Shown here: positions 33,771 to 42,180 of the stretch, piece after piece
Position numbering within the stretch: the first letter of the stretch is position 1
How the letters are laid out: every line of letters begins with the position of its first letter
Source of the DNA: Hymenobacter properus
Lineage (GTDB): Bacteria > Bacteroidota > Bacteroidia > Cytophagales > Hymenobacteraceae
NCBI RefSeq assembly: GCF_015694735.1
Contig: NZ_JADQDP010000001.1
Location: forward strand, 806,001-870,000
Direction of reading: 5' to 3'
DNA length: 64,000 nucleotides
Notes under the pieces: model-generated
The model's input: only the letters and a program-made list of their open reading frames with translations
Told to the model about the DNA's origin: nothing
The model's database searches: none
Made by a program: the position numbers and the translations under genes

Positions 33771-34877
33771 TTACTGCACCACCAGCTCTTTGTAGATTTT
33801 GGTCTGGCCGTCGGCGCTGTAAATCTGCACGAAGTACAGGCCGGGCTTCAGGGCCGACACGTCCAGCGTCAGCTTTTCCTGGCCGGCGCCTTTGGCCTGG
33901 GCGCTGATGCGCTGGCCAAGGTTGTTGATAACCGTCACAGTGCCAACTTTGGCATCCTTAATATCGACCGTGGCAGTGCCGTGGGCGGGGTTGGGATACA
34001 CGCTGATGTTGGCGTTGAATTTGGCCAGCGTGCTCGAAATCGTGGTCTGGTAGGTGCCGTAAGGGCCGGCGTAGTCGTTGTGCTGGCCCAGCTGGTCGTA
34101 GAGCTGGCCGCCGGGGTTGGACGTGCCGCCCGGACCATTAAAGGCCGTCGAATAAGTCATCCACTGGTCGGCGATGTTGTAGCTGGTCTGGGTGGGGTTC
34201 ACGCGGGTGCCGGCGCTCACGCTGGCGCGGCGCACAATCGACTGGTTGGCCGACGACACGTACACGGCCGGGGTGCCGTCGATGGGGTTGGTGCCGCTCC
34301 AGTTGCCGGTGCCGCCCGAGCCGCTGGGAGCGGGCTGCACACCAATCACGCCAATGATATCGATGATAACGCCCGTGCCCGTGCCGGCCGTGCCGCTGGG
34401 GTAGCGTACCAGGGCCACGGCGTCATCGCCGTTGAAATATGCTACGCCGCCGCCCGTGATGACGGTGGGGCCGGTGGTGGGCGCGTGGCCTACGCTGAAC
34501 TGGTTTGCGCGGGTACGAATGACCGGCAGCGTGGCTTCGCCGCTGGCCAGTACAAACGTGCTGCGCGGCACCATCGTGTTGGCTCCGGTGCTCACCTGGT
34601 TGGCATCGCTGCGGAACAGGCGCTCTTCTTCCGTGGGGGTGGCGCTGCCGTTGGCGTAGCGGCGCACCGAATAGGGGTTCAGGTTAACGGTGCTGGTGGT
34701 GGGGTTGTAAATCTCAAGGGCCCGCTCGCTGCCCGTCGAGTTGGTGGCACCGCCGTAGTTAACACCCGACTGGTGTGCGCCTTCGTCGTATTCGGAAAAG
34801 AATAGCTCGGTACCCTGGGCGTGGGCGGCGCCCGACAGCAGCAAGCCCGCCGACAGCAGTAAGTAATGCTTGTTCAT
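33771..34877 (-). CDS. Lamin-tail-domain protein with T9SS sorting domain
   Basis: A 368-residue secreted protein. The signal peptide MNKHYLLLSAGLLLSGAAHA is followed by a lamin-tail (LTD) fold (ELFFSEYDEG, ERALEIYNPTTSTVNL, YFNGDDAVALVR, IIDIIGVIG), often seen in secreted nucleases and surface proteins. Here no nuclease domain is present. The last about 80 residues (ISVYPNPAHGTATVDI to IYKELVVQ) are a type A T9SS C-terminal sorting domain. It is probably exported by type IX secretion to the cell surface or medium. An exact -7 box precedes it. Confidence 0.9.
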   Translation of the reverse strand: MNKHYLLLSAGLLLSGAAHAQGTELFFSEYDEGAHQSGVNYGGATNSTGSERALEIYNPTTSTVNLNPYSVRRYANGSATPTEEERLFRSDANQVSTGANTMVPRSTFVLASGEATLPVIRTRANQFSVGHAPTTGPTVITGGGVAYFNGDDAVALVRYPSGTAGTGTGVIIDIIGVIGVQPAPSGSGGTGNWSGTNPIDGTPAVYVSSANQSIVRRASVSAGTRVNPTQTSYNIADQWMTYSTAFNGPGGTSNPGGQLYDQLGQHNDYAGPYGTYQTTISSTLAKFNANISVYPNPAHGTATVDIKDAKVGTVTVINNLGQRISAQAKGAGQEKLTLDVSALKPGLYFVQIYSADGQTKIYKELVVQ

Positions 34878-34912
34878 AATAAAAGTGAGTTAAAAAAAGG
34901 TCAGTGCAACGG

Positions 34913-34920
34913 CAAAGATA
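34913..34920 (-). promoter_or_regulatory. -7 promoter box for the lamin-tail gene
   Basis: Minus-strand TATCTTTG matches TAnnTTTG about 36 nt before the ATG at 34877; no -33 TTG recognised. Confidence 0.5.
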
Positions 34921-35014
34921 CGTCCCGGCACCAGGATAGTTCATGAAGCTTCCCGATTTAACCTCCGCTTAATCTCAACCGTCGGCAAGGGGTAGCATCG
35001 GTTCCTACGTTTCA

Positions 35015-35047
35015 TTTGCTAACGGGCGTTAGCGGGCCTTATCTTTA
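35015..35047 (+). promoter_or_regulatory. Promoter with embedded palindromic operator, tetR-type gene
   Basis: TTTG (35015-35018), a 21-nt gap, then TATCTTTA (35040-35047) fits a Bacteroidota promoter with one mismatch. Between the boxes lies the palindrome GCTAACG-GG-CGTTAGC (35018-35033), the size and symmetry of a TetR-family operator. Its place suggests self-repression of the gene starting at 35060. Confidence 0.6.
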
Positions 35048-35059
35048 CCTTTCCCGCCT

Positions 35060-35668
35060 ATGTCCGCCGCCGCTCCCCTCCGCCCCCGCAAAGCCCAGAT
35101 TGACCGCACCGCCACGGCCTTGTTTCGGGCTCAGGGCTTTGCCGCCACCAGCATGCGCGAGCTGGCCACAGCGCTGGGGCTCGAAGCCGGCAGCCTGTAT
35201 TCGCACATCAAATCGAAGGAGGAAATTCTGCATCGGGTGTGCTTTGGGCTGGCCGACAGCTTCTTTGCCGGCTTTGCGGCCGCCACCCACGAGACTGCCC
35301 CCGTGGCCGAGCAGCTGCGCCAGGCCATTGTGGCCCACGTGCGGGTGCTCACGCACGACAGCGCCGCTTCGGCCGTGTTTCTGCACGAGTGGAGGCATTT
35401 GAGCGAGCCAGCCCGCCGCGAGTTTCTGGCCTTGCGCGACCGGTATGAGGGTGCTTTTCGGGAATTGATTGCGCGGGGGGTGGCCGCCGGCGAACTGCAC
35501 ACGCCCGACCCAGCCTTTGCAGCCCTCACCCTGCTCGCCAGCCTCAACTGGCTGCCGAACTGGTACCGCCCCGAAGGCAAGCTCACCCCGGATGAAATAG
35601 CCCACCGCCTGGCCGAGCAGCTGCTTAGCGGACTTTGGCCCCACCGGGGCAGCACCGGCCCGGCCTAA
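35060..35668 (+). CDS. TetR/AcrR family transcriptional regulator
   Basis: A 202-residue regulator. The N-terminal helix-turn-helix (about 11-57; IDRTATALFRAQGF, TSMRELATALGLEAGSLYSH, IKSKEEIL) is typical of TetR. The C-terminal ligand-binding helices contain HEWRHLSEPARREFLALRD, as in regulators of acyl-CoA or phenylacetate metabolism, but the ligand is not certain. A perfect palindrome sits in its own promoter, so autoregulation is likely. No obvious target operon adjoins; a PaaE-like reductase lies about 3 kb away on the other strand. Confidence 0.9.
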   Translation: MSAAAPLRPRKAQIDRTATALFRAQGFAATSMRELATALGLEAGSLYSHIKSKEEILHRVCFGLADSFFAGFAAATHETAPVAEQLRQAIVAHVRVLTHDSAASAVFLHEWRHLSEPARREFLALRDRYEGAFRELIARGVAAGELHTPDPAFAALTLLASLNWLPNWYRPEGKLTPDEIAHRLAEQLLSGLWPHRGSTGPA

Positions 35669-35766
35669 CTCCATCTAGCGCTTCACAATAGCCAGCGGAA
35701 CTTGCCGTTGGAAGCGGGCCGTTGCGCGGCCAGGTATTCATCAAGCGCCGCTCAGCCTCGACGGCG

Positions 35767-35774
35767 TAGTTTTG
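35767..35774 (+). promoter_or_regulatory. -7 promoter box for the helical lipoprotein gene
   Basis: TAGTTTTG, an exact TAnnTTTG, 36 nt before the ATG at 35811; no clear -33 TTG. Confidence 0.45.
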
Positions 35775-35810
35775 TTGGGTCCGGTGTTTTGTTCTTTCCT
35801 ACCCTTATTC

Positions 35811-36431
35811 ATGGCTAACATTCTCATTTCTCCTGTCAAAACCCTGGCCGTTGCCTTGTTGGTACTTGCGGCCTGCGCCGCCTCCTGCAAGCGCGACGGC
35901 TCTAAAAGTGTGGTTCTAAATCCTGCAGCGGCCACCGAGGTGAAAGCCCAGCTCGACATTCTCCAGGATTCGGTGAACGCCAAATGGCGCAACATGACCG
36001 AAAGCGACGACCAAAAGATTGGGGTGACGCGCCTGCTGCTGCGCGAACTCAAAGCCCAGCCCGGCGCCAACGCCGCCCAGCTGCAAGCCCTCGACCAGGC
36101 AAACAACCGTTTGAAAGCCCGCCGCTATACCCAGCAAACCATGGCCAGCTCTGAACTGATTGACCAGTACGACGCGGCCCAGGATTCGCTGCTGAAAGCA
36201 GTGTACCCCGTAGCGGCCCCCAACGGCGCCGCTCCCACCGAAAACGCCCGCAACTTCGTGGAAGGCATTCAGCAGCTCGACGCCAACGTGGTGGGCCTGC
36301 GCGTGCAGTACGACCACGCCGTGCACCAATACAACGACTACCTCAAGCTGCACCAGGCCGAGCTGCAGCAACTGGGCGGCAAATACACCACGCTCAAGCC
36401 GCTGTCGTTCTTCACCATCGGCGCGCAGTAG
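35811..36431 (+). CDS. Helical lipoprotein of unknown function
   Basis: A 206-residue protein starting MANILISPVKTL with a lipoprotein signal whose lipobox is AASC. The mature part is almost all helix with many Gln, Asp and Leu (EVKAQLDILQDSVNAKW, LDQANNRLKARRYTQQ, QYDHAVHQYNDYLKLHQ), suggesting a coiled-coil bundle. The final part is faintly LemA-like, not enough to assign. The frame upstream of 35811 passes through the promoter region and was excluded. A 59-residue lipoprotein gene follows on the same strand after 86 bp. Confidence 0.75.
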   Translation: MANILISPVKTLAVALLVLAACAASCKRDGSKSVVLNPAAATEVKAQLDILQDSVNAKWRNMTESDDQKIGVTRLLLRELKAQPGANAAQLQALDQANNRLKARRYTQQTMASSELIDQYDAAQDSLLKAVYPVAAPNGAAPTENARNFVEGIQQLDANVVGLRVQYDHAVHQYNDYLKLHQAELQQLGGKYTTLKPLSFFTIGAQ

Positions 36432-36517
36432 GCCAGCGCAAATAGTTAGCTGGCACTTAGCCGAGCAGCGCAAGTATTGCGTATATTTCAGGCACTTAAC
36501 CACCTAACGCCTTCGCT

Positions 36518-36697
36518 ATGCGCTTTACCATTACGCTTTTCCGGGGCATTTTGCCGGCTGCCCTGCTGCTCACCAGCCTCGCCCTGTCTTCCTGCGGCAA
36601 AGACTGCGACCCTCGTCCCAAGCACAAGAAAGAGTGCGACAAGGACAAAGACAACTCCACAACCACGTCGACCACCAAGCCCGGCGGCGCTTCGTAA
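36518..36697 (+). CDS. Small Cys/Lys/Asp-rich lipoprotein (59 aa)
   Basis: A 59-residue frame. It has a complete lipoprotein signal (MRFTITLFRG then PAALLLTSLALSSC) with the lipid-carrying Cys26. The short mature peptide is strongly charged (GKDCDPRPKHKKECDKDKD) with two more cysteines, then ends in a Thr/Ser tail. The disposition suggests a metal- or surface-binding lipopeptide, but that is inference. A two-way terminator directly follows, supporting it as a transcribed unit. Confidence 0.72.
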   Translation: MRFTITLFRGILPAALLLTSLALSSCGKDCDPRPKHKKECDKDKDNSTTTSTTKPGGAS

Positions 36698-36715
36698 GCT
36701 GAATATAACCCCGCT

Positions 36716-36753
36716 AAAAAAGGCGGCCGGCAAATTTGCCGGCCGCCTTTTTT
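36716..36753. terminator. Bidirectional terminator
   Basis: Perfect 38-bp palindrome (A6, GGCGGCCGGC core, T6) between the small lipoprotein and the convergent pepF gene. Confidence 0.88.
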
Positions 36754-36800
36754 TAATCGGGCTGCCGGCTCACTGCCGGCAGCCCGCTTCTAATAAATCA

Positions 36801-38540
36801 TTAAAGCGCCTCCATTTCTTCGCGCACGAAGTCGGCCAGCGTGCGCAAGTAGTCGGTGCTGAAATCGAAGCGGATGCCGGCGGCAGCGTAAATCTGGCCA
36901 ATGGGCGCCGTGTAGCCCAGAGCAAGGGCACGCTTATAGGCGGCCAGGCCCTCAGCGGGGTTCTGGCGGAAGTTGCGCCACACGGCAATGGCGCCGAGCT
37001 GGGCCATGGCGTATTCAATGTAGTAGAACGGCACTTCGTAGAGGTGCAGCTGCTTCTGCCACAAGTAGGGCTTGAAGGTTTCGAGGCCCGTCCATTCCAC
37101 GGTACGCTGGTTGAACTCGTCGAACAGCTCCACCCAGCGGGCGTGGCGCTCGGCTTCGGTGTGAGTGGGGTGCTCGTACACCCAGTGCTGAAACTTGTCG
37201 ATGGTGGCCACCCAGGGGAAGGTTTCGAGCACGCTCTCGAGGTGGGTTTTCTTAGCGCGGCGCAGGTCGTCGGCGTCGGGGAAAAACACGTGCCACTGGT
37301 CCATGCTCATCAGCTCCATGCTCATGGAAGCAAGCTCGGCCACTTCGGACGGCGGGTGCTTGTCGGCGCCCAGCGGCAGGCCGCGGGTGAGGAAGCTGTG
37401 CACGGCGTGGCCGCCCTCGTGCAGCATGGTTACCACGTCGCGCAGGCTGCTGGTGGCATTCATGAAGATGAAGGGCACGCCGGTTTCGTCCAGCGGATAG
37501 TTATAGCCGCCGGGCGCTTTTCCTTTCCGGCTTTCCAGGTCGAGGTGGCCCATCTGGCGCATGGTGCGCAGGCAGTCGCCGAGGTAGCTATCGAGGTTCT
37601 GGAAGACGGTAATGGTTTTTTCCAGCAACTCTTCGCCGGTGCCGAAGGGGCGCAGCGGGGGCTGGCCGCTGGGGTCCACGTCGAGGTCCCAGGGGCGCAG
37701 GGCGGGTAGGTTCAGGTCCTGCCGGCGTTCCAGGTCGAAGTTGTCAATCAGCGGCACCACCGTTTCGCGGATGGCGGCGTGGAAGTTAAAGCAGTCCTGC
37801 GGCGTGTAGTCGAACCGACCCAGCGCGGCAAACATGTAGTCGCGAAAGTTGGCAAAACCGGCGTTCAGCGCTACCTGGTGGCGCAGGCCAATGAGTTCGG
37901 TGAACAGGGCGTCGAGCGGCTTGGCATCTTGCAGGCGGCGGGCCTGAATGGCGCGCCAGGCCGTTTCGCGCACGGCGCGGTCGGGGTTTTTGAGGCGGTC
38001 GGCGGCCTGAGGCAAGGTCAGTTCCTGGCCGTCGAGGGTCACGTTCATGGCGCCCACCGTGGCGGCATACTGCTGCTGCTTGGTGCTGATGTCAGTTTTC
38101 AGCGGGATGTTTTCGGCCCGGTAAATTTCCGAGGCCCGGCGCACCGAGCGCAGAAACACGCCGTAGCGGCGCTCATCGAGCCCGGCCAGATGCGGCGAGG
38201 CCAGCATCTTTTCGTTGAGGGCGTGGTCGTAAGGGGCCACCAGCGGCTCCACTTCGTTCACGAAGTACTGAAAGGCTTCGGCCCGGGCGGGGTCCTGCGT
38301 GTCGCAGGTCATGTGGATGTAGCGCCAAGCCAGGTCCTCGCTCAGCACGGCTTCCAGCTCGGAGCGGTCGAGGAGCCAGCGCTCCAGCTCGGCGGGTGTG
38401 GTCACCGGCCGGTTCTGCAGTTCCTGGAAAAAAGGCTCAATGGCGGCCCAGTCGGTCACCAGAAAGTCTTCGGGCAAATAGTGCCGCGGCGGCCGGCTGG
38501 TGTCGGTGGCCGACTCGGCGGTAGGTTCAGCTAGTAGCAT
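36801..38540 (-). CDS. pepF: M3 family oligoendopeptidase (PepF-like)
   Basis: A 579-residue cytosolic thimet-like metallopeptidase that cleaves short peptides. The zinc motif HEGGH is at 374-378 (MLHEGGHAVHSFL), and the third ligand Glu lies in the following VAELASMSMELM helix. The N-terminal helical part (from TDWAAIEPFFQELQNR) and the C-terminal PFYYIEYAMAQLGA are typical of the M3B branch. No signal peptide. Start at 38540 chosen from the only ATG with family-like N-terminal length. The strand opposite carries a long open frame that is only a GC-driven shadow. Confidence 0.93.
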   Translation of the reverse strand: MLLAEPTAESATDTSRPPRHYLPEDFLVTDWAAIEPFFQELQNRPVTTPAELERWLLDRSELEAVLSEDLAWRYIHMTCDTQDPARAEAFQYFVNEVEPLVAPYDHALNEKMLASPHLAGLDERRYGVFLRSVRRASEIYRAENIPLKTDISTKQQQYAATVGAMNVTLDGQELTLPQAADRLKNPDRAVRETAWRAIQARRLQDAKPLDALFTELIGLRHQVALNAGFANFRDYMFAALGRFDYTPQDCFNFHAAIRETVVPLIDNFDLERRQDLNLPALRPWDLDVDPSGQPPLRPFGTGEELLEKTITVFQNLDSYLGDCLRTMRQMGHLDLESRKGKAPGGYNYPLDETGVPFIFMNATSSLRDVVTMLHEGGHAVHSFLTRGLPLGADKHPPSEVAELASMSMELMSMDQWHVFFPDADDLRRAKKTHLESVLETFPWVATIDKFQHWVYEHPTHTEAERHARWVELFDEFNQRTVEWTGLETFKPYLWQKQLHLYEVPFYYIEYAMAQLGAIAVWRNFRQNPAEGLAAYKRALALGYTAPIGQIYAAAGIRFDFSTDYLRTLADFVREEMEAL

Positions 38541-38704
38541 CAGGGATATTTTTTAATAGGACAAGCGGCAACAGCGGCTCGGACTCGCAACCTACGATTT
38601 ACGGAACAAACCCAGGGCCGGGCGAAAGTTTTTCACCTGTTTCATGAAGAAACGATTGCAAGCTCGGCAAGCGTTGGGTCAGCCTGCCTGGGAGCTAGCA
38701 CATT

Positions 38705-39805
38705 CTAGCCAATTTCAATCACCACGCCGTCGGTCATGGGGTGGCCCACGCAGGTCAGCACGTAGCCTTGCTTCAATTCCGAGTCCGACAGGCCTTCGCG
38801 CTCGTCCAGGTGCACCTTGCCGCTCAGGCACTTGCCGCGGCAGGCGGTGCACACGCCCGCCTGGCAGGAATACGGCAGGTCGATGTCTTCGTCGAGGGCG
38901 GTGTCGAGGATGGTCTTGCCGGCCGGCACTTCGATGACGTACTCACTGCCTTCGTACTGCAGCGTCACGGTGCGGGTGGTTTTGGTGTCGTCGGCAGGGT
39001 TGGTCGAGACGTCGCCGTGGCCGCTGGGCTGAGCGGCCATCAGTTCGGCGTTGTCGGCGCTGGCGGCAAAGCTTTCGCGGCGCACGCGGGCTTCGGGCAC
39101 GCCCAGCAGGGCCAGGGCGGCCTGGGCTTCGGTCATCAGGCCCTCGGGGCCGCAGAGGAAGTATTCGGCCTGCTCGGCCGGAAACTGGTGGCGCTGCTCC
39201 AGAATGCGCAGCAGCATGGTGCGGTTGAGGCGGCCGGTGTGGCGGTGCGGGCCGCTGGGCTGCAGGGGCTGGCTGTACACGTGCTCCACCTGCAGGTGGC
39301 CGTTGGAGCGGGCTTCCAGCTCGGCCAATTGCTTCTGGAAAATCACCGATTCCTCGTTGCGGTTGCCGTAAATCAGCAACACGTGGCTCTGGGACTCGGT
39401 TTGCATCACGGCCTTGAGCATGGACATGAGCGGCGTGATGCCCGAACCCGCTCCGATGAGCACCAACGAGCGCGCGGCTTTTGGGCTGGGGCTGAGGGTG
39501 AAGTTGCCCAGCGGCTCCATCACTTCCATTTGCTGGCCCACGCGCACGGTGTCGAGCAGGTGGTTGCTCACTAGGCCACCCGGCACGCGCTTCACCGTCA
39601 CGGACAGGCGCGGCGCTTCCTGCGGCGTGCTGCTGAGCGAGTAGGCCCGGCGCTCCTTTTTGCCGCCGGGGCCGCAGGGCACAATCAGCGTCAGGAACTG
39701 GCCGGGGCGGCTGGCAATGGGCTGGCGGTCGGGCCGTTCCAGGTGAATGGTGACGGAATCGGAAGTCTCTTGGGTGAGGGCAACAACGGTGAGGGTGTGG
39801 TACAT
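38705..39805 (-). CDS. PaaE-like NAD(P)H-dependent flavin/2Fe-2S oxidoreductase
   Basis: A 366-residue reductase with FAD (RAYSLSS), NAD(P) (GAGSGITPLMSM) and C-terminal plant-type [2Fe-2S] domains. Cluster cysteines are Cys314, Cys319 and Cys322 (CQAGVCTAC) with the fourth in LTCVGHP. This is the layout of the phenylacetyl-CoA epoxidase reductase PaaE and of generic ferredoxin reductases fed by NADPH. No paaABCD genes are in the window, so it may serve another oxygenase. The start at 39805 (MYHTLTVV) excludes a 29-codon extension without family character. Confidence 0.9.
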   Translation of the reverse strand: MYHTLTVVALTQETSDSVTIHLERPDRQPIASRPGQFLTLIVPCGPGGKKERRAYSLSSTPQEAPRLSVTVKRVPGGLVSNHLLDTVRVGQQMEVMEPLGNFTLSPSPKAARSLVLIGAGSGITPLMSMLKAVMQTESQSHVLLIYGNRNEESVIFQKQLAELEARSNGHLQVEHVYSQPLQPSGPHRHTGRLNRTMLLRILEQRHQFPAEQAEYFLCGPEGLMTEAQAALALLGVPEARVRRESFAASADNAELMAAQPSGHGDVSTNPADDTKTTRTVTLQYEGSEYVIEVPAGKTILDTALDEDIDLPYSCQAGVCTACRGKCLSGKVHLDEREGLSDSELKQGYVLTCVGHPMTDGVVIEIG

Positions 39806-39944
39806 GCGGGGCGCAACTAAATAAAGAACGGGGCCGCCAAGGAACGGGTGACCCATATTCCCGGCGCTGCCACGGTTGGTACGAAAAAACAACTGCCAGG
39901 GAGCATTCTGGCCGCGGCTTGTTGCGCAAAGGTAACTTGCGGCC

Positions 39945-40667
39945 TTGGCTGCTACTTCACCCGCCCTTCACGCTTTGTCCTTGCTTACCTCCCTCCTGCT
40001 GCGCCACCAAGCCACGTTTGGCCCCGTGCTGCCCGTCGACCTCAACGGCCCTAATGTCGCCGGCCTCGATTTCACTGCCAATAACCCGCGCCTGGCCACC
40101 GCCGACCTGCGCGACACCGCCGCTTTTGAGCAGCTGGTAGAAGCCGAGTTGGCCTTGCAAAACGCCACCATCGGCATCGGTGGCTACCTCGAAAACCGCG
40201 TCATCTACCGCCGTAGCCCGCATTTTGGCCTCGTTGCCGCCGACGAGCCCCGCTCCCTGCACCTGGGCGTAGATGTGTGGCTGGCCGCCGGCACGCCGGT
40301 GCTGGCGCCGCTGCCCGCTACCGTGCACAGCCTGGCCGACAACGACAATTTCGGCGACTATGGCCCCACCGTCATCCTGCAGCACGAACTGGAAGGCACC
40401 GTATTCTACAGCCTCTACGGCCACCTGAGCCGCGCCGAGTGGCGGGCGCTACGGGCCGGCCAAACCATTGCCCAGGGCGAAGCCTTCGCGACCGTGGGCC
40501 CCTTCCCCGAAAACGGCGACTGGCCGCCCCACCTCCACTTCCAGCTCATCGCCGACCTGCGCGGCCACGTGGGCGACTTCCCCGGCGTGGCCCGCCCCAG
40601 CGAACGGGAAAAGTGGGCGGCATTGTGCCCCGACCCTAATCTGGTGCTGCAGAGCAAGTTTATCTGA
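39945..40667 (+). CDS. M23 peptidase-domain protein without signal peptide
   Basis: A 240-residue protein; the only plausible start is a TTG at 39945. The first 120 residues (LDFTANNPRLATADL, AALIG-like region, NRVIYRRSPHF) precede an M23/LytM-type domain with HLGVDVW and the C-terminal HLHF zinc motif; a YGHL segment lies between. M23 enzymes usually cut peptidoglycan peptide bonds outside the cytosol, but no export signal is visible. Its TGA stop lies inside the left arm of a perfect 46-bp inverted repeat. Confidence 0.8.
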   Translation: MAATSPALHALSLLTSLLLRHQATFGPVLPVDLNGPNVAGLDFTANNPRLATADLRDTAAFEQLVEAELALQNATIGIGGYLENRVIYRRSPHFGLVAADEPRSLHLGVDVWLAAGTPVLAPLPATVHSLADNDNFGDYGPTVILQHELEGTVFYSLYGHLSRAEWRALRAGQTIAQGEAFATVGPFPENGDWPPHLHFQLIADLRGHVGDFPGVARPSEREKWAALCPDPNLVLQSKFI

Positions 40668-40845
40668 ACCGCAGATTGACGCAGATTAAACGGATAAGAA
40701 CGGATTCAGGCAACATGTTTTGCCTACTCACTCTGGGCCAAAACAAAAAGCCAGCGCCAATGAAGCGCTGGCTTTTTGTTTATACTAATTGAATACAAAT
40801 GAATCCGTTCTTATCCGTTTAATCTGCGTCAATCTGCGGTTCAGA
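40663..40845. repeat. Perfect long inverted repeat, family F
   Basis: 46-bp perfectly matching arms (40663-40708 and 40800-40845) made of CAGATTGACG and CGGATAAGAA-like words. The left arm contains the TGA stop of the M23 gene; the right arm ends 3 nt from the LolC-like gene's stop. A terminator sits inside. Confidence 0.95.
40742..40782. terminator. Bidirectional terminator inside repeat F
   Basis: 17-bp perfect stem (40742-40758 with 40766-40782; AAACAAAAAGCCAGCGC), 7-nt loop. Confidence 0.88.
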
Positions 40846-40848
40846 CAG

Positions 40849-42072
40849 TTAGTCGAACTTAATGGCCACTACCGGCTTAATCCGCGAAATCAGGTAGGTG
40901 GGGATGAGCACGGCCAGCAGCGAGGCAATGAAGGTGGCCACGTTGAGGATGAGCAGCATCTGCGGGTCCCAGAAAATCGGCACCCGGTCCATGTAATAGT
41001 TCTCGGGGTCGAGGGGGATGATGTGGAAGTAGTATTGGATGGCGCAGAAACCCACGGCCACGATGTTGCCGATGAGCATGCCGCGCACCGTGAGCGAAAG
41101 CCCCCGGAAAAAGAACATGCGCCGAATCTGCGTATCCGTCGCGCCCAGAGCTTTGAGGATGCCAATCATGTTGGTGCGCTCCAGAATCATGATGAATATC
41201 GTGGCCACCATGTTGAACGTGGCCACGAAGATGATGAGCAACAGGAAGATGATGACGTTGCGGTTGAGCAGCTGCAGCCAGTCGAACAACTGGGCGTACT
41301 GGTCGGTGATTTTGTCGATTTTCAGGTCGTAGGGCAGACGCTCGTAGAAATTGTCGGCAGTGCGGTCCAGGGTGGTGAAATCCTTGAGCACCACCTCCAT
41401 GCCACCCACCAGCGAGTCGGGCCAGGCCGGCGAATTCAGGGCCCGAATCTGGCGAATGTCGCCAATGACGTACACTTCATCAAATTCGTCCAAACCTGTG
41501 GAATAGATGCCGCTGACGCGAAACTGGCGGATGCGGGGCGGGTTCTGGATGAAGTAGAACAGAGCTTTGTCGCCCACGGCCAAGCGCAGCTTGTCGGCCA
41601 CTTTGCGCGAAATCAGCACGTCGTCGCTGGCCGTCGTGTCGGGGAAACTGAGGAACTTGCCCGCCACCAGGTTCTGGCGCATGGGCGAGCGTCCGTCGGT
41701 TTCGGCAATGCCCTTGAGTACCACGCCCAGCACCTCTTCCTTGGTCTTGATGATGGCCGTTTTCACGGCGTAGGGCTGCGTCGATTTCACTTCCGGAAAC
41801 TGGTGCAGGTCCTGCACCAGCCGCGGCCCGGCAATGGGCGCCACTTCGAGCGAGTTGTTGGTGTCGTAGCGTGAAATCTGCAAGTGTGCCCCAAACGAGA
41901 AGATTTTATTCTGAATCTCGTTTCGGAAACCTTGTAAAATGGCAAACGACACCACCATCACCGCCAAGCCCATGGCAATGCTGATGATGGCTATTTTTGT
42001 GACCGACGAGGTGAAGGAGCCGGAATCGGCTCCCCCGTCAATCTTGTGCGAAATGTAGCGGGCGACATTCAT
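40849..42072 (-). CDS. FtsX-like permease, LolC/LolE type
   Basis: A 407-residue inner-membrane protein of the MacB/LolC class. It has an N-terminal helix (VTKIAIISIAMGLAVMVVSFA), a large periplasmic core (about 50-270) and three C-terminal helices (NVIIFLLLIIFVATFNMV, then RGMLIGNIVAVG, and the last helix before YLISRIKPVVAI). Such subunits pair with a LolD-like ATPase to release lipoproteins from the inner membrane; no ATPase gene is beside it. The short divergent gap to namZ (108 bp) has no clear promoter. Confidence 0.88.
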   Translation of the reverse strand: MNVARYISHKIDGGADSGSFTSSVTKIAIISIAMGLAVMVVSFAILQGFRNEIQNKIFSFGAHLQISRYDTNNSLEVAPIAGPRLVQDLHQFPEVKSTQPYAVKTAIIKTKEEVLGVVLKGIAETDGRSPMRQNLVAGKFLSFPDTTASDDVLISRKVADKLRLAVGDKALFYFIQNPPRIRQFRVSGIYSTGLDEFDEVYVIGDIRQIRALNSPAWPDSLVGGMEVVLKDFTTLDRTADNFYERLPYDLKIDKITDQYAQLFDWLQLLNRNVIIFLLLIIFVATFNMVATIFIMILERTNMIGILKALGATDTQIRRMFFFRGLSLTVRGMLIGNIVAVGFCAIQYYFHIIPLDPENYYMDRVPIFWDPQMLLILNVATFIASLLAVLIPTYLISRIKPVVAIKFD

Positions 42073-42180
42073 TATTCGGCCGTAAAGCTACGTTTTGAAT
42101 AGGTACCGGCCACGTTTCCTTTCCGCAGTACGAGAATAGGCCGTTTCACGCTTCTTTTTTTCGCTTTTTCCCCTGATTTT

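Noticed and set aside
36477..37709. Plus-strand open frame opposite pepF
   Set aside because: Begins in the small lipoprotein region in another frame and continues as antisense of a well-supported M3 peptidase; composition is shadow-like.
40663..40845. Insertion sequence or MITE with transposase
   Set aside because: No transposase gene or target-site duplication was seen; described as a repeat only, although a non-autonomous mobile origin remains possible.
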